This document shows, piece after piece, positions 24,432-32,698 of a stretch of 64,000 bases of DNA (position 1 is its first letter; every line of letters begins with the position of its first letter). Under the pieces are notes generated by a model. The model ran no database searches and was not told the origin of the DNA. It worked only from the letters and a program-made list of their open reading frames with translations. The stretch lies in NCBI RefSeq assembly GCF_044458865.1, contig NZ_JBITIH010000020.1, forward strand, positions 1 through 64,000, read 5' to 3'. The position numbers and the translations under genes were made by a program. The stretch is from Micromonospora_G sp044458865 (lineage in GTDB: Bacteria > Actinomycetota > Actinomycetes > Mycobacteriales > Micromonosporaceae).

Positions 24432-24553
24432 CCCCGCCCGTCCCACTCCCGGGCCGCCGCCGCCCGTTCCTGTCGCCTGTCCCGGCTCCGGTCACGATGT
24501 GTAACCTCGCCAGACGCGGTACCGCTTCTTTCCCTTACCTCTCCAGGCGAGTA

Positions 24554-24575
24554 CGTACATCGTTTTTGATGTACG
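24554..24575. promoter_or_regulatory. AT-rich 8-bp inverted repeat
   Basis: CGTACATC at 24554-24561 and GATGTACG at 24568-24575, with a T-rich 6-nt spacer. It lies in an AT-richer patch about 65-85 bp upstream of the TIGR03089 start. Could be an operator or a terminator for the upstream gene. Confidence 0.35.
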
Positions 24576-24624
24576 ACAAATTCGTGTTACCGCTCTGGGC
24601 GAGCCCCTTTCGGGTGGGATTCGG

Positions 24625-24637
24625 TATCGTCGCCCCG
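24625..24637 (+). promoter_or_regulatory. Leaderless-type -10 box (TATCGT)
   Basis: TATCGT at 24625-24630 is 7 nt before ATG 24638. No ribosome site precedes this start. Confidence 0.45.
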
Positions 24638-25417
24638 ATGGACGTGACTGCTGCACGCCGTACCGAGGAAGTTCCCGCTCTGCTGGACGCGGCGGCGGTC
24701 GACACCTCGCGACCACTGCTCACCTATTGTGACGACGCGACCGGAGAGCGGATCGAGCTGTCCGCAGCCGAGTTGGGCGGGTGGGCGGCCAGGACGGCGA
24801 ATCTGCTCGTCGACGGTTGCCGCCTGCATCCCGGTGACCGCGCGGCGGTGCTTCTCCCGCCACACTGGCAGACCGCCGCAGTGCTGCTCGGCGCCTGGTC
24901 GGCCGGCGTGTCGGTGGCCTACCACCTGGTCGCCACCGCCGGTCTGCCGCGAATCGGCCCGGGTGCGGACCTGCCGGCCGACGTCACCTTCGTGGCGCAC
25001 CACCGGATCGACAACTGGCTGGAGGACGTGCCCGAGGCAGCGCACCAGTTCGTGCTCGGGCTCGCACCGGGGGCGGAACCGATGCGCGAGGTGCCCGCCG
25101 GCTACCGGGACTACCTGGTCGAGGTCCGCGGGCACGGTGACAGCGCGCCGGCGTACGCCTCCGTCAGGCCCACGGACGCGGCCACGGTCGACGGCACCAG
25201 CTACCGGGAGTGGGCGACGGTGGCCCAGGGGATCGCCGCGTCCCGCGACCTCCGGCCGGGCGACCGGGTGCTGGTCGACACGGCAGGGCAGGAACAGCCG
25301 GTGATCTGGCTGCTCGCCCCGCTGTTCGCCGGCGCGTCGGTGATCCTCTGCCACAACCTCGCGCCCGGCACCGCCGAATCCCGCGCCCGCGCCGAAGGCG
25401 CCACCCGCGTCTTTTGA
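24638..25417 (+). CDS. TIGR03089 family protein
   Basis: A 259-residue protein typical of actinobacteria. It resembles the N-terminal half of AMP-forming acyl-CoA synthetases (LTYCDDATGERIELSAAELGGWAARTANLLVDGCRLHPGDRAAVLLPPHWQTAAVLLGAW) but lacks the adenylate-forming C-terminal domain and the ATP loop. Its function is unknown; family members are often near cell-envelope genes. ATG 24638 is chosen over the open frame from 24497, because the added residues look like untranslated sequence and because of the -10 box just before it. Confidence 0.85.
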   Translation: MDVTAARRTEEVPALLDAAAVDTSRPLLTYCDDATGERIELSAAELGGWAARTANLLVDGCRLHPGDRAAVLLPPHWQTAAVLLGAWSAGVSVAYHLVATAGLPRIGPGADLPADVTFVAHHRIDNWLEDVPEAAHQFVLGLAPGAEPMREVPAGYRDYLVEVRGHGDSAPAYASVRPTDAATVDGTSYREWATVAQGIAASRDLRPGDRVLVDTAGQEQPVIWLLAPLFAGASVILCHNLAPGTAESRARAEGATRVF

Positions 25418-25484
25418 GCACGACGTCGGCGCTGGATCCTGTCGGACCATTCACGTAGCCCGCCGCCCGGCGAACCGCCCGATC

Positions 25485-25516
25485 GTTCATCTATCGATGA
25501 CGGTCGTTCATTCACG
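25485..25516 (+). promoter_or_regulatory. PHO-box-like direct repeats upstream of the PhoX-type gene
   Basis: GTTCATTCACG at 25506-25516 fits the 11-nt PhoP unit G(G/T)TCAYYYR(G/C)G described in Streptomyces, and GTTCATCTATC at 25485-25495 fits all but the last two positions. The units are 21 bp apart, close to two 11-bp steps. Control by phosphate limitation is inferred. Confidence 0.4.
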
Positions 25517-25577
25517 TATCGTTTCCCCGCAACAGCGGAACGTTACGTTCCTCGGACCCATCCTCAAGGAGGTCCAG

Positions 25578-26738
25578 ATGGATCGACGGAACATGCTGCG
25601 TGCCACCGTGCTCGGCGCAGGCGCGGTAGCGCTGCCGTTCACCGCCTGGTCAGCGGCGTACGCGGCACCGGCGCAGAACGCAACCGGCCCGTACGGTCCG
25701 CTCCAGTCGGCCAACAGCCACGGCATTCAGCTCCCGGCCGGCTTCACCAGCCAGATCGTCGCCCGTTCCGGCCAGGTCGTGCCCGGCACCTCGTACACCT
25801 GGCACAGCGCGCCCGACGGCGGCGCGGTGTACGCCAACGGCAGCGGCTGGGTCTACGTCTCCAACTCCGAGACCAGCGCGGGTTCCGGTGGCGGTGCGTC
25901 CCGGATCCTGTTCGACGCGAACGGCGCCGTCACCGGGGCGTCCCGGATCCTGTCCGGCACCAACAACAACTGCGCGGGTGGCAAGACCCCGTGGAACACC
26001 TGGTTGTCCTGCGAGGAGGTCAGCCTCGGCCGGGTGTGGGAGACGTACCCGCTCGGCGGCACCGCCGTGGTCCGTCCGGCGATGGGTCGGTTCAAGCACG
26101 AGGCCGCCGCCGCCGACCCGGACCGGCGGGTCATCTACCTCACCGAGGACGAGACCAACGGCAAGCTCTACCGTTTCATCCCGAACACCTGGGGCGACCT
26201 GTCCGCCGGCGCGCTCCAGGTGCTGGTCGCCGGCAGCGCCACGTCCGGCTCGTTCACCTGGGCCGCCGTACCCGATCCGGACGGCTCCCCGACGGTGACC
26301 CGGTCGCAGGTATCCGGCGCCAAGTCGTTCAACGGCGGGGAGGGCTGCCACTACTCCGACAACACCCTGTGGTTCACCACGAAGGGCGACAACCGGGTCT
26401 GGCAGCTCAACCTCGCCAACAGCACCTACGAGCTCGCCTACGACGACAACCTCGTCAGCCCCGGCTCGGCACCGCTGACCGGTGTCGACAACATCACCGG
26501 TTCTTCTTTCGGTGACCTCTACGTCGCCGAGGACGGCGGCAACATGGAGATCTGCGTGATCACGCCGGACGACAAGATCTCCGTGTTCCTCCGGATCACC
26601 GGCCAGGGCTCGTCGGAGATCTGTGGTCCGGCGTTCACCCCGGCCGGGAACCGTTTGTACTTCTCGTCCCAGCGCGGCACCTCGGGCTCCTCCTCCGGCG
26701 GCATCACGTACTGCGTCACCGGCCCGTTCCGCACCTGA
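25578..26738 (+). CDS. Tat-exported PhoX/DUF839-type phosphatase-like protein
   Basis: A 386-residue protein. The twin-arginine signal (MDRRNMLRATVLGAGAVALPFTAW, cut near AYA-AP) fits folded export with cofactor. The mature part is the beta-propeller-like PhoX/DUF839 family: NSETSAGSGGGASRILFDANG, a segment WNTWLSCEEVSLGRVWE with the conserved Cys-Glu-Glu, GRFKHEAAAADP, YLTEDETNGKLYRF and NGGEGCHYSDNTLWFTTKGDN. PhoX enzymes are Ca/Fe phosphatases. This copy is shorter than proven PhoX (about 600-700), so activity is not certain. ATG 25578 follows AAGGAGG at 5 nt. Confidence 0.82.
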   Translation: MDRRNMLRATVLGAGAVALPFTAWSAAYAAPAQNATGPYGPLQSANSHGIQLPAGFTSQIVARSGQVVPGTSYTWHSAPDGGAVYANGSGWVYVSNSETSAGSGGGASRILFDANGAVTGASRILSGTNNNCAGGKTPWNTWLSCEEVSLGRVWETYPLGGTAVVRPAMGRFKHEAAAADPDRRVIYLTEDETNGKLYRFIPNTWGDLSAGALQVLVAGSATSGSFTWAAVPDPDGSPTVTRSQVSGAKSFNGGEGCHYSDNTLWFTTKGDNRVWQLNLANSTYELAYDDNLVSPGSAPLTGVDNITGSSFGDLYVAEDGGNMEICVITPDDKISVFLRITGQGSSEICGPAFTPAGNRLYFSSQRGTSGSSSGGITYCVTGPFRT

Positions 26739-26764
26739 GCCCCATCGAAACAGACGATCGGGAA

Positions 26765-26797
26765 GCGGAACCTCGGCCCGTCTGGCCGGAGTTCCGC
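26765..26797 (+). terminator. Hairpin after the PhoX-type gene
   Basis: Arms 26765-26778 and 26784-26797 (gcggaac...ggcc against ggcc...gttccgc) pair over 14 positions with one mismatch and one wobble around a 5-nt loop, 27 bp after the stop. Confidence 0.55.
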
Positions 26798-27063
26798 CGC
26801 CCGGTGGCAAGCTGCGGGTCGCCTGGCCGGTGACGACGACCTGGATGGCTTCGAGATCCTGTGTGAGTGGAGCTGTCGCAACTGCCCGCCGAGCTGCCAG
26901 CGAGCGATGGTGGGGCCGTCCTCTGACCCCTTCGGGGATCGCTTGCGGCTCCCGGCGCGTCGGGCGAGTCGCGGCGGGCGAGTCGCGTCGGTTACCCGAC
27001 AGATAGATCCGGGGCTATTCGGTTGAGTCTCCGGTGTGGCGTTGACCTGCATGGTATTGATTG
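26798..27063. other. Noncoding gap with a 13-bp direct repeat
   Basis: Part of a 325-bp gap. It contains CGGGCGAGTCGCG twice (26961-26973 and 26975-26987). On the minus strand at about 26877-26930 a short stretch reads GPTIARWQLGGQLRQL, like the first helix of XRE/DUF5753 regulators, but the similarity stops at once and no start codon or domain follows. Otherwise nothing is seen. Confidence 0.35.
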
Positions 27064-27630
27064 ATGGTGCGCGAACTGTCGAGCCCGCAACGGCAGATCT
27101 TCCAACTGAAGGTCTCGCTCTCCGATGTCACGCCCCTGGTGTGGCGGCGGGTGCTGGTGCCGGGTGGCTACACCCTGGACCGACTGCACCGCGTCCTCCA
27201 GCATGTGATGGGTTGGCAGGACTGCCACCTGCACTCGTTCGAGATCGACGGGTTGCAGTACGGCGAACCTGACCCGGACGGCGAGCTGACCGTGCGCGAC
27301 GAGCTGGACACCCGGCTGGACGCGGTGGTCGGCAAGGGCAGCCGGTTCCGTTACACCTATGACTTCGGCGACTGGTGGGAGCACGACATCACGGTCGAGG
27401 ACGCGTTCGGTGCCGACCCGGGGGAGCGCTACCCGATCTGCGTGACCGGTGCCCGCGCCTGCCCGCCCGAGGATGTCGGCGGGCCGTTCGGTTACCGCAC
27501 CTTCCTGGTCGCGCTCGCCGACTCCGGGCATCCGGACCATGAGCCGATGCGGGAGTGGATCGGACGCCCGTTCGACGCCGAGGCGTTCGTGGCCGATCGT
27601 GCCACCACGCTCGCCCGCCGCCTCTGCTGA
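27064..27630 (+). CDS. Plasmid pRiA4b ORF-3-like protein
   Basis: A 188-residue protein of the PRiA4_ORF3 family. It carries QLKVSLSDVTPLVWRRVLVPGGYTLDRLHRVLQHVMGW, HLHSFEIDGLQYGEPD, FRYTYDFGDWWEHDITVE, and a Cys pair in YPICVTGARACPPEDVGGPFGY. The role is unknown; the family is often found on mobile DNA but also as a single chromosomal gene. ATG 27064 is preferred over TTG 27061. Confidence 0.85.
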   Translation: MVRELSSPQRQIFQLKVSLSDVTPLVWRRVLVPGGYTLDRLHRVLQHVMGWQDCHLHSFEIDGLQYGEPDPDGELTVRDELDTRLDAVVGKGSRFRYTYDFGDWWEHDITVEDAFGADPGERYPICVTGARACPPEDVGGPFGYRTFLVALADSGHPDHEPMREWIGRPFDAEAFVADRATTLARRLC

Positions 27631-27734
27631 GCCCGCGCGACGTTCCGGCCCTTGCCGGTGGCTGGAACCGGTAGCTGGCTGCCGTTAGCACACCTTCTTT
27701 GCCCGCGCTGACCCGGTTCGTGGCGGTAACGAAA

Positions 27735-27801
27735 TGGGAACGCTCCCATCGGGCTATTGACACTCCGGTAACCCAACGGCAATCTCATGGGAGCGCTCCC
27801 G
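27735..27801 (+). promoter_or_regulatory. cebE promoter with two CebR operators
   Basis: TTGACA at 27757-27762 and CAATCT at 27780-27785 (17-bp spacer) form the promoter. TGGGAACGCTCCCA at 27735-27748 (one base off a perfect palindrome) lies upstream of the -35, and TGGGAGCGCTCCCG at 27788-27801 covers the start point. The consensus TGGGAGCGCTCCCA is that of CebR, the cellobiose-responsive LacI-type repressor. Two sites 53 bp apart (five helical turns) would allow loop formation. Confidence 0.85.
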
Positions 27802-27915
27802 GCCACTGTGTCTCGCGCCACACGACCGAGCACGACGTCCACCGGGGCAGCCGTTCCCGCGCCAACCCGCACCACCGCCCCCACCACACATACATGCGAC
27901 CTGAGAGGGGTCAGG

Positions 27916-29229
27916 ATGAGCGTCACGTCCCGCCGTCGGCGGTTCGCGGCTATCGCAATCGCGTCCGTCGCGGTGTTCGCCACGACGGCCTGTGGCGACG
28001 ACTCGTCGGGAGATTCCGCCGATCCCAACGCGCCCGTCACGCTGATCGTCGACGTCTTCGGCGACCAGGGTTTCGGGTACGAGGGCCTGTACGAGCAGTA
28101 CAAGAAGGACCACCCGAACGTCACGATCCAGGAGCGCGGCAAGGGCCTCGGCCTCGGTGACTACAACACCCGGCTGACCCAGCAGATCACCGCCGGCTCC
28201 GGCGCCGGTGACGTCGTCGCCCTCGAAGAGGGCACGATCGTGCAGTTCTACGCGCAGGCCGACAAGTTCGTGAACCTCGCGGACGAGGGCGCAGGCGACC
28301 TCAAGGCGAACTACCTGCCGTGGAAGTGGGAGCAGGGCACCACCCCCGACGGCAAGGTGCTCGGCCTCGGCACCGACGTCGGCTCGATGGCGATCTGCTA
28401 CCGCAGCGACCTGTTCAAGGCCGCCGGGCTCCCCACCGAGCGGGAAGCGGTCGGTGCGCTCTGGCCGACCTGGGACGCCTTCATCGAGCAGGGGGCCAAG
28501 TTCGCCGCCGCCGACTCGAAGAACAAGTTCGTCGACTCGGCGACCAACTTCTTCAACGTCGTACTGAGCCAGGTGGCGGGCCAGGGCACCGGCTACACGT
28601 ACTACGACAAGAGCAACAAGCTGGTCCTGTCGAGCAACCCGGACGTCAAGACGGCGTTCGACCTGACCACCAAGATGATCAACGCGAAGCTCTCGAACAA
28701 CCTCCAGTCGTTCTCCAACGAGTGGAACGCCGGCTTCAAGAACGGCACCTTCGCCACCATCGCCTGCCCCGCCTGGATGACCGGCGTGATCAAGGGCCAG
28801 GCCGGTGACGCGGCGGCCGGTAAGTGGGACGTGGCCAAGGCCCCCGGCAACGGCGGCAACTGGGGCGGCAGCTTCCTCGCCGTGCCGAAGTCGAGCAAGC
28901 ACCAGAAGGCGGCGGCGGAGCTGGCCAAGTACCTGACCAGCGCGCAGAGCCAGATCGAGGTCTTCAAGAAGCTGGGCAACCTGCCCTCGCAGCCGGCCGC
29001 GCTCAACGACCCGGCGGTCACCGCCGCGACCAACGACTACTTCAGCAACGCGCCGATCGGCAAGATCTTCGCCGCCGGTGCCACCGACCTGAAGCCGGTC
29101 TACCTCGGCCCGAAGAACCAGGCCGTACGGACCGCGGTGGAGAACGCGCTGCGCGCTGTCGAGCAGGGGCAGGCCGCCGACGCGGCCTGGCAGGACGCGC
29201 TGAAGAACGGTGCGGCCGCCGGTAAGTGA
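27916..29229 (+). CDS. cebE: Cellobiose/cellotriose ABC transporter binding lipoprotein
   Basis: A 437-residue family-1 solute-binding protein. The signal peptide ends in a lipobox (FATTAC, Cys near 25); the mature part begins with an acidic linker. The binding fold starts at VTLIVDVFGDQGFGYEGLYEQYKKDHPNV; WNAGFKNGTFATIACPAWMTG and GGSFLAVPKSSKHQKAA are typical late segments. It captures cello-oligosaccharides outside the membrane for CebFG. ATG 27916 gives a leader of about 120 nt from the mapped promoter. A hairpin separates it from cebF, which fits higher production of the binding protein. Confidence 0.9.
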   Translation: MSVTSRRRRFAAIAIASVAVFATTACGDDSSGDSADPNAPVTLIVDVFGDQGFGYEGLYEQYKKDHPNVTIQERGKGLGLGDYNTRLTQQITAGSGAGDVVALEEGTIVQFYAQADKFVNLADEGAGDLKANYLPWKWEQGTTPDGKVLGLGTDVGSMAICYRSDLFKAAGLPTEREAVGALWPTWDAFIEQGAKFAAADSKNKFVDSATNFFNVVLSQVAGQGTGYTYYDKSNKLVLSSNPDVKTAFDLTTKMINAKLSNNLQSFSNEWNAGFKNGTFATIACPAWMTGVIKGQAGDAAAGKWDVAKAPGNGGNWGGSFLAVPKSSKHQKAAAELAKYLTSAQSQIEVFKKLGNLPSQPAALNDPAVTAATNDYFSNAPIGKIFAAGATDLKPVYLGPKNQAVRTAVENALRAVEQGQAADAAWQDALKNGAAAGK

Positions 29230-29250
29230 CCCGGTGAGTGACGTACGTAC

Positions 29251-29287
29251 GGGTGGCGCCGACAGGTACCCGCTGTCGGCGCCACCC
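29251..29287 (+). terminator. 14-bp hairpin between cebE and cebF
   Basis: Arms 29251-29264 and 29274-29287 pair perfectly around a 9-nt loop. In an operon this position usually gives partial termination or protects the upstream mRNA. Confidence 0.6.
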
Positions 29288-29323
29288 CGGCGTGAGACGT
29301 CACCCCTAGTTGAAGGACTTCCG

Positions 29324-30313
29324 ATGAGCCTGGATCTCGACCCGGCCCCGGCGGCCGGCCGGCACAGCCGCTCGGCGGACGACGAGCGGCGGCCCCGGCC
29401 CACCCGTGGTCGTACGCTCACCCGGCTGGACCTCAAGGTCTCGCCCTACCTGTACATCCTTCCGTTCTTCGTCATCTTCGCGGTCTTCAGCGCCTATCCG
29501 ATCGGTTACACCGTCTGGATCGCGCTGACCGACCGGTCGCCGATGAACGCCACGATCAGCTTCGTCGGGCTGGACAACTTCGTCGAGCTGATCACCCAGG
29601 ACCCGCAGTTCTGGAACGCGGTGGTCAACACGTTCGGCATGTTCGTGATGTCGACGGTCCCGCAACTGCTGATCGCGCTGCTGCTGGCGAACGCGCTGAA
29701 CCGGAAGATCAAGGGCCAGACCTTCTTCCGGATGGCCATCGCGATGCCGATCATCACCTCGACCGCGGTGGTGGCGCTGATCTTCTCGATGCTCTACGCC
29801 CGGGAGTTCGGGCTGGCCAACTGGCTGCTCGACCTGGTCGGCATCGACCCGATCGACTGGCGGGCCAACCGGTACGCCTCCTGGTTCGCCATCTCCACGA
29901 TGGTCGACTGGCGCTGGATCGGCTACAACGCGCTGATCTACCTCGCCGCCATGCAGTCGATCAACAAGGACGTCTACGAGGCGGCGGCGCTCGACGGCGC
30001 CTCCAAGACCCGGCAGTTCTGGTCGATCACCATTCCGCAGCTCCGCCCGACGATCATCTTCACGTTGATCATCTCGACCATCGGGGGCCTGCAACTCTTC
30101 ACCGAACCGCTCCTGTTCACCAGCGGTTCGGGCGGCATCTCCGGCGGTTCACAGGGCCAGTTCCAGACGATCACGATGTATCTGCTCGACGTGATGAACA
30201 CCCGCTTCCGGTGGGGCTATGCCGGTGCGGTCGCGCTCGTGCTCTTCGTACTGATCGCGTTGATGTCGACCATCAACTACCTGCTGGCCCGTCGCATCAG
30301 CTCGGACAAGTGA
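29324..30313 (+). CDS. cebF: Cellobiose ABC transporter permease
   Basis: A 329-residue permease of the MalF type with six predicted helices after a basic N-terminus: VSPYLYILPFFVIFAVFSAYPIGYTVWIAL, then helices to VALVLFVLIALMSTINYLL. The EAA motif that contacts the ATPase is VYEAAALDGASKTRQFWSITIPQLRP. ATG 29324 follows GAAGGA. With CebG it forms the channel for cello-oligosaccharides. The ATPase (an MsiK-type subunit shared by several transporters in actinobacteria) is not encoded here. Confidence 0.9.
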   Translation: MSLDLDPAPAAGRHSRSADDERRPRPTRGRTLTRLDLKVSPYLYILPFFVIFAVFSAYPIGYTVWIALTDRSPMNATISFVGLDNFVELITQDPQFWNAVVNTFGMFVMSTVPQLLIALLLANALNRKIKGQTFFRMAIAMPIITSTAVVALIFSMLYAREFGLANWLLDLVGIDPIDWRANRYASWFAISTMVDWRWIGYNALIYLAAMQSINKDVYEAAALDGASKTRQFWSITIPQLRPTIIFTLIISTIGGLQLFTEPLLFTSGSGGISGGSQGQFQTITMYLLDVMNTRFRWGYAGAVALVLFVLIALMSTINYLLARRISSDK

Positions 30314-30324
30314 GGGACGCGAGA

Positions 30325-31227
30325 ATGACCACCACCACGCTCGGGCCCCGGCCCTCGCCGCTCGCCCCGACCAAGGACCGCCCCCGCAACCGGGCCGAGC
30401 GGCTCTGGAAGGCCAGCCCGCTGACCTGGGTCGGCCTCGTCCTCGCCGTGATCCTGTCGCTCTTCCCGTTCTACTGGATGATCGTCATCGCGTCACGTAC
30501 GAACGACGCGGCCAACTCCTGGCCGCCGCCGTTCCTTCCCGGCGGCAAGCTCGGCGAGAACATCGAACGGGTACTGGCCAACGGCGACGCGAACATCGTC
30601 AAGGGACTGATGAACTCGTTCCTCGTCTCCGGCACGATCACCGTCGCCACCGTGTTCTTCGGCTCGCTCGCCGGGTTCGCCTTCGCCAAGCTCCGGTTCA
30701 AGGGCAAGAACGCGCTGCTGCTGATCATCCTCGCCTCGATGATGGTGCCGATCCAACTCGGTGTGCTGCCGCTCTACATCCTGATGGCGAAGCTGGAGTG
30801 GCTCAACACCATGCCGTCGGTCACCGTGCCGTTCCTGATCGGCGGCTTCGGGATCTTCATGATGCGCCAGTACGCCGAACAGGCCGTACCGAACGAGTTG
30901 ATCGAGGCGGCCCGGGTCGACGGCTGCTCCACCTGGCGCGTCTACTGGCACGTGGTCGCCCCGGCGCTGCGGCCGGCCGCAGCCGTCCTCGGCCTGCTCA
31001 CCTTCATGGAACAGTGGAACCAGTTCTTCTGGCCCTTCGTCGTGCTGGCCGACCCGGCCAACCCGACCGTGCAGATCTCGCTGCGCAGCCTGAACTCGGC
31101 CTACTTCGCCGACAACTCGCAGATCTTCGCCGGCACCCTGATCGCCACGTTGCCGTTGTTCATCGTGTTCATTCTCTTCGGCCGCCAGATCATCGGCGGC
31201 ATCATGGAAGGCGCCGTCAAGTCGTGA
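30325..31227 (+). CDS. cebG: Cellobiose ABC transporter permease
   Basis: A 300-residue MalG-type permease. The first helix is LTWVGLVLAVILSLFPFYWMIVIAS, and the EAA motif is LIEAARVDGCSTWRVYWHVVAPALRP. The last helix GTLIATLPLFIVFILFGRQIIGGIMEGAVKS has the usual end. It starts 11 bp after cebF and overlaps bglC by GTGA, so the operon is tightly coupled. Confidence 0.92.
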   Translation: MTTTTLGPRPSPLAPTKDRPRNRAERLWKASPLTWVGLVLAVILSLFPFYWMIVIASRTNDAANSWPPPFLPGGKLGENIERVLANGDANIVKGLMNSFLVSGTITVATVFFGSLAGFAFAKLRFKGKNALLLIILASMMVPIQLGVLPLYILMAKLEWLNTMPSVTVPFLIGGFGIFMMRQYAEQAVPNELIEAARVDGCSTWRVYWHVVAPALRPAAAVLGLLTFMEQWNQFFWPFVVLADPANPTVQISLRSLNSAYFADNSQIFAGTLIATLPLFIVFILFGRQIIGGIMEGAVKS

Positions 31228-32615
31228 CCAACCAGCTCATCTTCCCGAGCACCTTCCTCTGGGGTGCCGCCACGGCGGCGTACCAGATCGAGGGTGCGGC
31301 AACCGAAGGCGGCCGTACCCCGTCGATCTGGGACACGTTCAGCCACACCCCCGGCCTGACCAAACTGGGGCACACCGGGGACGTGGCCTGCGACCACTAC
31401 CACCGGTTCCGCGAGGACATCAAGCTGATGACCGAGATGGGGCTGAAGTCGTACCGGTTCTCGCTCTCCTGGCCCCGGATCCAGCCCAACGGCAGCGGAC
31501 GGGCCAACCCCGAGGGAGTCGACTTCTACCAGCGGCTCGTCGACGACCTGCTCGAAAACGGCATCGAGCCATGGGTGACGCTCTACCACTGGGACCTGCC
31601 GCAGCCGTTGCAGGACGCCGGTGGCTGGCCCGCCCGGGACACCGCCGAGCGCTTCGCCGAGTACGCCGCCCTCTCCCACCACGTCCTCGGCGACCGGGTC
31701 CGCTACTGGACCACCCTCAACGAGCCCTGGTGCTCGGCCTTCCTCGGTTACGGCTCCGGGGCGCACGCCCCCGGGCTGAGTGACCCGGAGGCGGCGGTGA
31801 AGGCCGGTCACCACCTGATGCTCGGCCACGGTCTCGCCGTCCAGGCGATCCGGGACGTCCGGCCCGACCACGAACTCGGCATCACGCTCAACCTGTACGC
31901 GGTCTCGCCCCAGCAGGACACCCCGGCCGACGTCGACGCCGCCCGCCGCATCGACGGACTGGCCAACCGGTTCTTCCTCGACCCGATCCTGCGCGGGGAG
32001 TACCCGGCCGACGTGGTCGAGGACCTGGCGAAGGTGACCGACTTCGGACACGTACGCGAGGGCGACATGGAGATCATCTCCACCCCGCTCTCGGTGCTCG
32101 GGATCAACTACTACAGCCGGCACGTGGTGGCCGCACCGATCGAGGGGGTCGAGCCGGAGCCGTACTGGCGGGCACCGTCGAACTGGCCCGGCAGCGAGCA
32201 GGTCCGGTTCGTCACCCGGGGTGTGCCGGTGACCGACATGAACTGGGAGATCGACGCCCCCGGCCTGGTCGAGGTGCTGGAGCGGGTGCACCGGGAGTAC
32301 CCGGAGGTGCCGCTCTACATCACCGAGAACGGGGCGGCCTTCGTCGACGAGGTGGTCGACGGGGAGGTCGACGACGTCGACCGGGTAGCGTACTTCGACG
32401 CCCATCTCCGGGCCTGCCACACCGCGATCGAGGCGGGCGTGCCGTTGCGTGGATACTTCGCCTGGTCCCTGATGGATAATTTCGAATGGGCATGGGGCTA
32501 CACGAAGCGTTTCGGCATGATCCACGTCGATTACGACAGCCAGCTTCGTACCCCCAAGTCCAGCGCCAGGTGGTACGCCGACGTGATCCGACGTAACGGT
32601 CTGGCCGCACAATAA
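31224..32615 (+). CDS. bglC: GH1 beta-glucosidase
   Basis: A 463-residue cytoplasmic glycoside hydrolase family 1 enzyme. The N-terminal FLWGAATAAYQIEGA segment, acid/base Glu167 in TTLNEPW, and nucleophile Glu368 in LYITENGA are present, as is WSLMDNFEWAWGYTKRFGMIHVDY near the end. It splits imported cellobiose and cellotriose to glucose, which fits its place after cebEFG. GTG 31224 overlaps the cebG stop; no signal peptide. Confidence 0.95.
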   Translation: MTNQLIFPSTFLWGAATAAYQIEGAATEGGRTPSIWDTFSHTPGLTKLGHTGDVACDHYHRFREDIKLMTEMGLKSYRFSLSWPRIQPNGSGRANPEGVDFYQRLVDDLLENGIEPWVTLYHWDLPQPLQDAGGWPARDTAERFAEYAALSHHVLGDRVRYWTTLNEPWCSAFLGYGSGAHAPGLSDPEAAVKAGHHLMLGHGLAVQAIRDVRPDHELGITLNLYAVSPQQDTPADVDAARRIDGLANRFFLDPILRGEYPADVVEDLAKVTDFGHVREGDMEIISTPLSVLGINYYSRHVVAAPIEGVEPEPYWRAPSNWPGSEQVRFVTRGVPVTDMNWEIDAPGLVEVLERVHREYPEVPLYITENGAAFVDEVVDGEVDDVDRVAYFDAHLRACHTAIEAGVPLRGYFAWSLMDNFEWAWGYTKRFGMIHVDYDSQLRTPKSSARWYADVIRRNGLAAQ

Positions 32616-32640
32616 CCAGGCCAGTCAGAAGCGGGGTGCC

Positions 32641-32669
32641 GGCACCGACCCATCGACGGAGTCGGTGCC
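32641..32669 (+). terminator. 9-bp hairpin between bglC and cebR
   Basis: GGCACCGAC at 32641-32649 pairs with GTCGGTGCC at 32661-32669 around an 11-nt loop. It lies in the 83-bp gap before cebR and may reduce read-through. No separate promoter for cebR is obvious. Confidence 0.4.
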
Positions 32670-32698
32670 GACCCACCCCAACGTCGGAGGAGCAGACC

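Noticed and set aside
26519..27052. A 177-residue minus-strand frame over the PhoX-type 3' end
   Set aside because: Mostly antisense to the PhoX-type gene; only a short stretch resembles anything, reported separately as a weak trace.
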